Shown: positions 62,001-64,000 of the stretch, in pieces | How positions within the stretch are numbered: position 1 is the first letter of the stretch | Layout: each line of letters starts with the position of its first letter | The notes under the pieces: generated by a model | Told to the model about the DNA's origin: nothing | The model's input: only the letters and a program-made list of their open reading frames with translations | Database searches by the model: none | Program-made: the position numbers and the translations under genes | DNA from: Polyangium mundeleinium | GTDB taxonomy: Bacteria > Myxococcota_A > Polyangia > Polyangiales > Polyangiaceae | Direction of reading: 5' to 3' | Length of the DNA stretch: 64,000 nt | NCBI RefSeq assembly: GCF_028369105.1 | Contig: NZ_JAQNDO010000001.1 | Coordinates: forward strand, 13,052,501 to 13,116,500

Positions 62001-63916
62001 AGCTGGACATGGTTGATATTCCATCCGGCCCCGAAGCCCCGTTCGCTCAGGGGGAGAGGATCTACTCCTACGTGCCGCAGAACGACGTGGGGGCTGGTCG
62101 CGCGGATGCAGAGTCTGCCTATGGGCCCTCTCTCTCCCCCCGGGCTCGCGGGGCTTCGGGGCCCGACCAGCCCAACATCGCTGAATCGCTACGGTTTTCG
62201 CGCCCCGAAGCGCGCCCCGAAGCACGCCCCCACCGGGGCGCGGCATCGTACGATGCGGGGCCGGGTGATCGGGACCACTTCGCGGGCGCGATTCTCCGTG
62301 CTGGCCGCGTGGGCCTGGTCGTCCACTCGACGGGTCCCGATATCACCGAGGGCCCTGTCCTCGTCGCCGTCGCCCTGCCCGGTGGCCATGCGCGGGTGTT
62401 CCACACGTTCGGCGGTGAGGAGCTCGGCCCTGTCGCCGATGCCCTCTGCCAGGTGACGATCGTCGGCCACGACCTCAAGGGCGCGCTCGCGCAGTTTCAG
62501 TACCACCTCGGCTTCATGCCAGGCACGGTGGTGGATACGGCCATCGCGTGGCGGCTGCTCGACGGCGGCAGGCACCTCAAGAACCACAAGTACTTCTCCC
62601 TCGAGCGCGCGCTCGGCAAGAAGATTGTCCAAACGAACATCGATTGGTCGACCGCGCCGAGCCCCGAGCTGTGGGGTGAGCTCGCGGAAGAGGCGCGGGA
62701 TGTCCTGCGCCTCGCGGACATCTTCCAGAAGGATCTCCAAGAAGAGCGTCTCGAAGAAGTAGCCGCGCTCGAATTCAAGCTGCTCCCCATCGTCGCGCAG
62801 ATGGAGGGGAGCGGTGTACCCACCAACCGAGTCGAATGGGAGCGGCTCGTCGACATGTGGACGAGCGAAGCCGCGGAGCTCGAGAAGAACCTCGTTGCCA
62901 CACTGGGCGTGAAGAACATCGATAACAACGAGGAAGTCCTTGCGGCTCTCCATCGGCTCGGTCTCCAGGTCGAGCGCACGAACAGCGAGGCCCTCGCGCC
63001 GTACATGTACCTCCCCGTGGCCCAGCAGCTCGTCCTCTACCGGCGCAAGAACGGCTTCGTCACGGGTGTTGGTAATGGCGTGCTGCGAGCCTTCAGCCGT
63101 TCTGAGGACGGGCGCGTGCACGCGACGCTGAACCAGATCGGTGCCGTCACAGGCCGCTTCAGCACGCAAGAGCCAAACCTGCTCGGCCTGCCGCGCGACA
63201 AGCAGGTGCGCTCGTGTATTCAGGCTCCCCCGGGCAAGAAGCTGATCATCGGGGACTACAACGCGATTGAGCTGCGCGTGCTCGCAGACCAGACGAGCGA
63301 CGAGAAGCTCAAGGAGGTTTTCAGGAAGAGCGACGGAGACCCGCACCGCCACACGGCGTCGTTGTTGATGGGCGTGCCCGAGAACCTGGTCACCGACGAG
63401 CAGCGCAACCGGGCAAAGCCCGTGAACTTCGGCGGCTCGTTCGGTATGGGCGTGAACAAGCTCATCGCCTACGCGAAGAAGAACTACAAGGTGGACCTCA
63501 CGCTAGAGCAGGCGGCGCAGTTCAAACAGACGTTCTTGCAGAACCACGCCGGGATCGCCGCGTGGCAGAAGAAGATGGCCGAGGAGATGCCGGCCGAGCT
63601 ACGCACGAAGAGCGGTCGGATCTCGTACTACTTCGACCCCAACGAGGACTACAACGCGCGCCTGGCCTTCCCCATCCAGGGCACCGCGGCCGACGGCATG
63701 AAGCAGGCGATGGTGCTCCTCGCACCGCACCTCAAGCGGCTCGGGGCGCAGATGATCCTCGCGGTGCATGACGAGCTCCTCGTTGAAGCCCCCGAAGAAC
63801 ACGCCGAGGAGGTCAAGGTGCTCATGCGCGACTGCATGGTCGCCGGGATGAAGAAGTACGTGCCCTCGGTGCCGATCGTGGTCGAGCCGAGAGTTGCGTC
63901 GCGCTGGGAGAAGTAG
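59048..63916 (+). CDS. TOPRIM-like primase / DUF927-like ATPase / family A DNA polymerase fusion
   Basis: 1,622 residues. GTG 59048 is chosen because AAGGAG lies 6 nt before it; ATG 59042 abuts the SD. Region 1 (to about 330): TOPRIM-like, DUF3854-type, with YIVESPGKAL (Glu116), VVVFDAGRA (Asp166; the second Asp of DxD is Gly168) and PDDFRAANG. Region 2 (about 330-800): DUF927-like ATPase, GWREHNGE, Walker A GPTGSMKTT (519-527), Walker B LVAIDD (566-571). Region 3 (about 890-1065): Gly/Pro-rich linker. Region 4 (about 1078-1238): DEDD exonuclease-like fold with lost metal residues. Region 5: polymerase motif A DYNAIELRVLA (Asp1403), O helix RNRAKPVNFGGSFG (Arg1453, Lys1457, Phe1461, Phe1465), motif C VHDE (1573-1576). 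No 5'-nuclease domain. It probably replicates the element. Confidence 0.85.
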   Translation: MNLAYASTESNAGGERVLPFEPHHIQYLKDRSIVLDWAAEAGLRSVSPEAGAELLGRDQPLPSSGLAFPYPNVPGYVRIRVDDGEPRYLAPAGREVPIYVPPGCELEGSNPIYIVESPGKALVLQDNFFNAIGLGGVYSTLTKDHKLNDSWSAVALFRREVVVVFDAGRAVNPDVARAEARLVIALELRGAKVKVAALPLRDDGEDQGPDDFRAANGYPALCDVLAAAMPANPIDRVAILATLPTHEARTKAAMALLADMPFLAAVQARGVVAETAVAEELGKYKVKPDALKRALKEFESKLKARRKRDAEVAPPMSKYVVHDGKFCIVSGIGDTTRVEPLCNFTAHIEREEVVDDGAEQKRHLVVSGKLAAGEALPARRVEAKDLDHELWPIEQWGPDAIMYPVQRAPLHLLAAIQESSRWTRGYSFTHSGWREHNGEMMFLHANGGVGAADVSVRLEGELARYKLPAVAEDIPEAMKLALSFLELADPRITVPLFSSAFRAPLQHALYCDSTVSLCGPTGSMKTTLVALLMAFYGNFDAEHLPASWTWTVNRLEQMIFTAKDMLVAIDDFAPTKAEAGDDLHRKAAQILRAIGNANSRGRLRADLTARPDRPPRALVVSTGEDAPSGESIQARLITVRMKPGDVDRVRLTDLQKNRDRLPHAMLGYILWLKSQMNGLRSLMEKRFIELRAELHQEGQHLRAPAAMAHLLLGMEYFCLFAKDVGVLDEKGSSALLQKARTALRANAAEQSRAAVDVNPVHRFINVLRTLLVQGKVKTVDVAFALDTAEGKGIGWEDKDHYYLVPDAVYTAVVEAMRAAGQSMPLAQRMLWSRLVDDGFVLPGDEEGRSTRKKFVGGPNGQRERVLWFVREKLELRDAISERIDECAEEKNDEGDDDPDDGPGGGGAGGDGGSNQGGGSSGPQFGLPFPVIRSPEPAGVVSSGPGAAPRGPVPQNGTGRGTGPSSGSGETHETRQIPMVTGTDGELDMVDIPSGPEAPFAQGERIYSYVPQNDVGAGRADAESAYGPSLSPRARGASGPDQPNIAESLRFSRPEARPEARPHRGAASYDAGPGDRDHFAGAILRAGRVGLVVHSTGPDITEGPVLVAVALPGGHARVFHTFGGEELGPVADALCQVTIVGHDLKGALAQFQYHLGFMPGTVVDTAIAWRLLDGGRHLKNHKYFSLERALGKKIVQTNIDWSTAPSPELWGELAEEARDVLRLADIFQKDLQEERLEEVAALEFKLLPIVAQMEGSGVPTNRVEWERLVDMWTSEAAELEKNLVATLGVKNIDNNEEVLAALHRLGLQVERTNSEALAPYMYLPVAQQLVLYRRKNGFVTGVGNGVLRAFSRSEDGRVHATLNQIGAVTGRFSTQEPNLLGLPRDKQVRSCIQAPPGKKLIIGDYNAIELRVLADQTSDEKLKEVFRKSDGDPHRHTASLLMGVPENLVTDEQRNRAKPVNFGGSFGMGVNKLIAYAKKNYKVDLTLEQAAQFKQTFLQNHAGIAAWQKKMAEEMPAELRTKSGRISYYFDPNEDYNARLAFPIQGTAADGMKQAMVLLAPHLKRLGAQMILAVHDELLVEAPEEHAEEVKVLMRDCMVAGMKKYVPSVPIVVEPRVASRWEK

Positions 63917-64000
63917 ACGGGCCACGGGCCACGGGCGGTGGGCACGCGAGCTCCCTGCCCATCGGTTCTCGCCCGCCGTGATCACGATCCTGGGCGTGCC

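Larger units (their letters stand above)
52379..64000. mobile_element. Putative integrative replicon (continues past window)
   Basis: Integrase, ParB-like protein, MerR-like regulator and a replication polymerase cluster here, interspersed with recombinase debris, and no core metabolic gene is present. These are the modules of an integrated plasmid or integrative element. The left border is probably near the hairpin at 52327-52364; no attachment-site duplication could be recognised by eye, and the right border lies outside the window. Confidence 0.6.

Overview
The window is very GC-rich DNA with many Gly/Cys-rich secreted lipoproteins, a Ser/Thr protein kinase, a choice-of-anchor L / MopE-like protein and a type VI secretion (T6SS) effector cassette. 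This combination suggests a myxobacterium of the order Polyangiales (Polyangium/Sorangium-like). That placement rests on gene content only; there is no rRNA gene here.

Layout. 0-14 kb: a cut lipoprotein, a MatB/ACSF3-type acyl-CoA synthetase, a penicillin-acylase-family lipoprotein coupled to an alpha/beta hydrolase, a PglZ-like protein, a duplicated pair of small Cys-rich proteins, and further secreted proteins. 14-31 kb: a prolyl-hydroxylase-like oxygenase divergent from prfB (which carries the programmed +1 frameshift site), an amino-acid permease, a kinase with altered active-site motifs, an aminotransferase and a MATE exporter whose start codons overlap head to head, a frameshifted LysR gene, a frameshifted thaumatin-like lipoprotein, a ThDP enzyme, a 5'-nucleotidase and a TonB-dependent receptor. 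31-43.5 kb: a Lon-like protease, a GH65 phosphorylase overlapping a universal stress protein, two response regulators, a pentapeptide-repeat protein, a hydrolase, exonuclease III and a MepA-type endopeptidase. 43.6-44.0 kb: tRNA-Arg(TCG) and tRNA-Lys(CTT), with a consensus promoter and an intrinsic terminator.

44-52.3 kb is a T6SS cargo cassette: vgrG, a DUF2169 protein, a PAAR-like (DUF4150) effector with a VRR-NUC-like nuclease end, and its DUF3396-type immunity protein form one leftward operon. A second DUF2169 gene and an HExxH protein flank it.

52.3-64 kb looks like an integrated replicon: a tyrosine recombinase with a fused helix-turn-helix domain, a ParB-like protein with four CxxC pairs, a decayed stretch with recombinase remnants, a MerR-like regulator behind repeated TACTTGT operators, and a 1,622-residue protein joining a TOPRIM-like (DUF3854-type) primase region, a DUF927-like ATPase and a family A DNA polymerase. 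This apparent primase-helicase-polymerase in one chain is the most unusual thing in the window.

Three genes (near 17.38, 22.24 and 23.76 kb) appear broken by single-base frameshifts, two of them in G runs, so consensus errors must be excluded before calling them pseudogenes.
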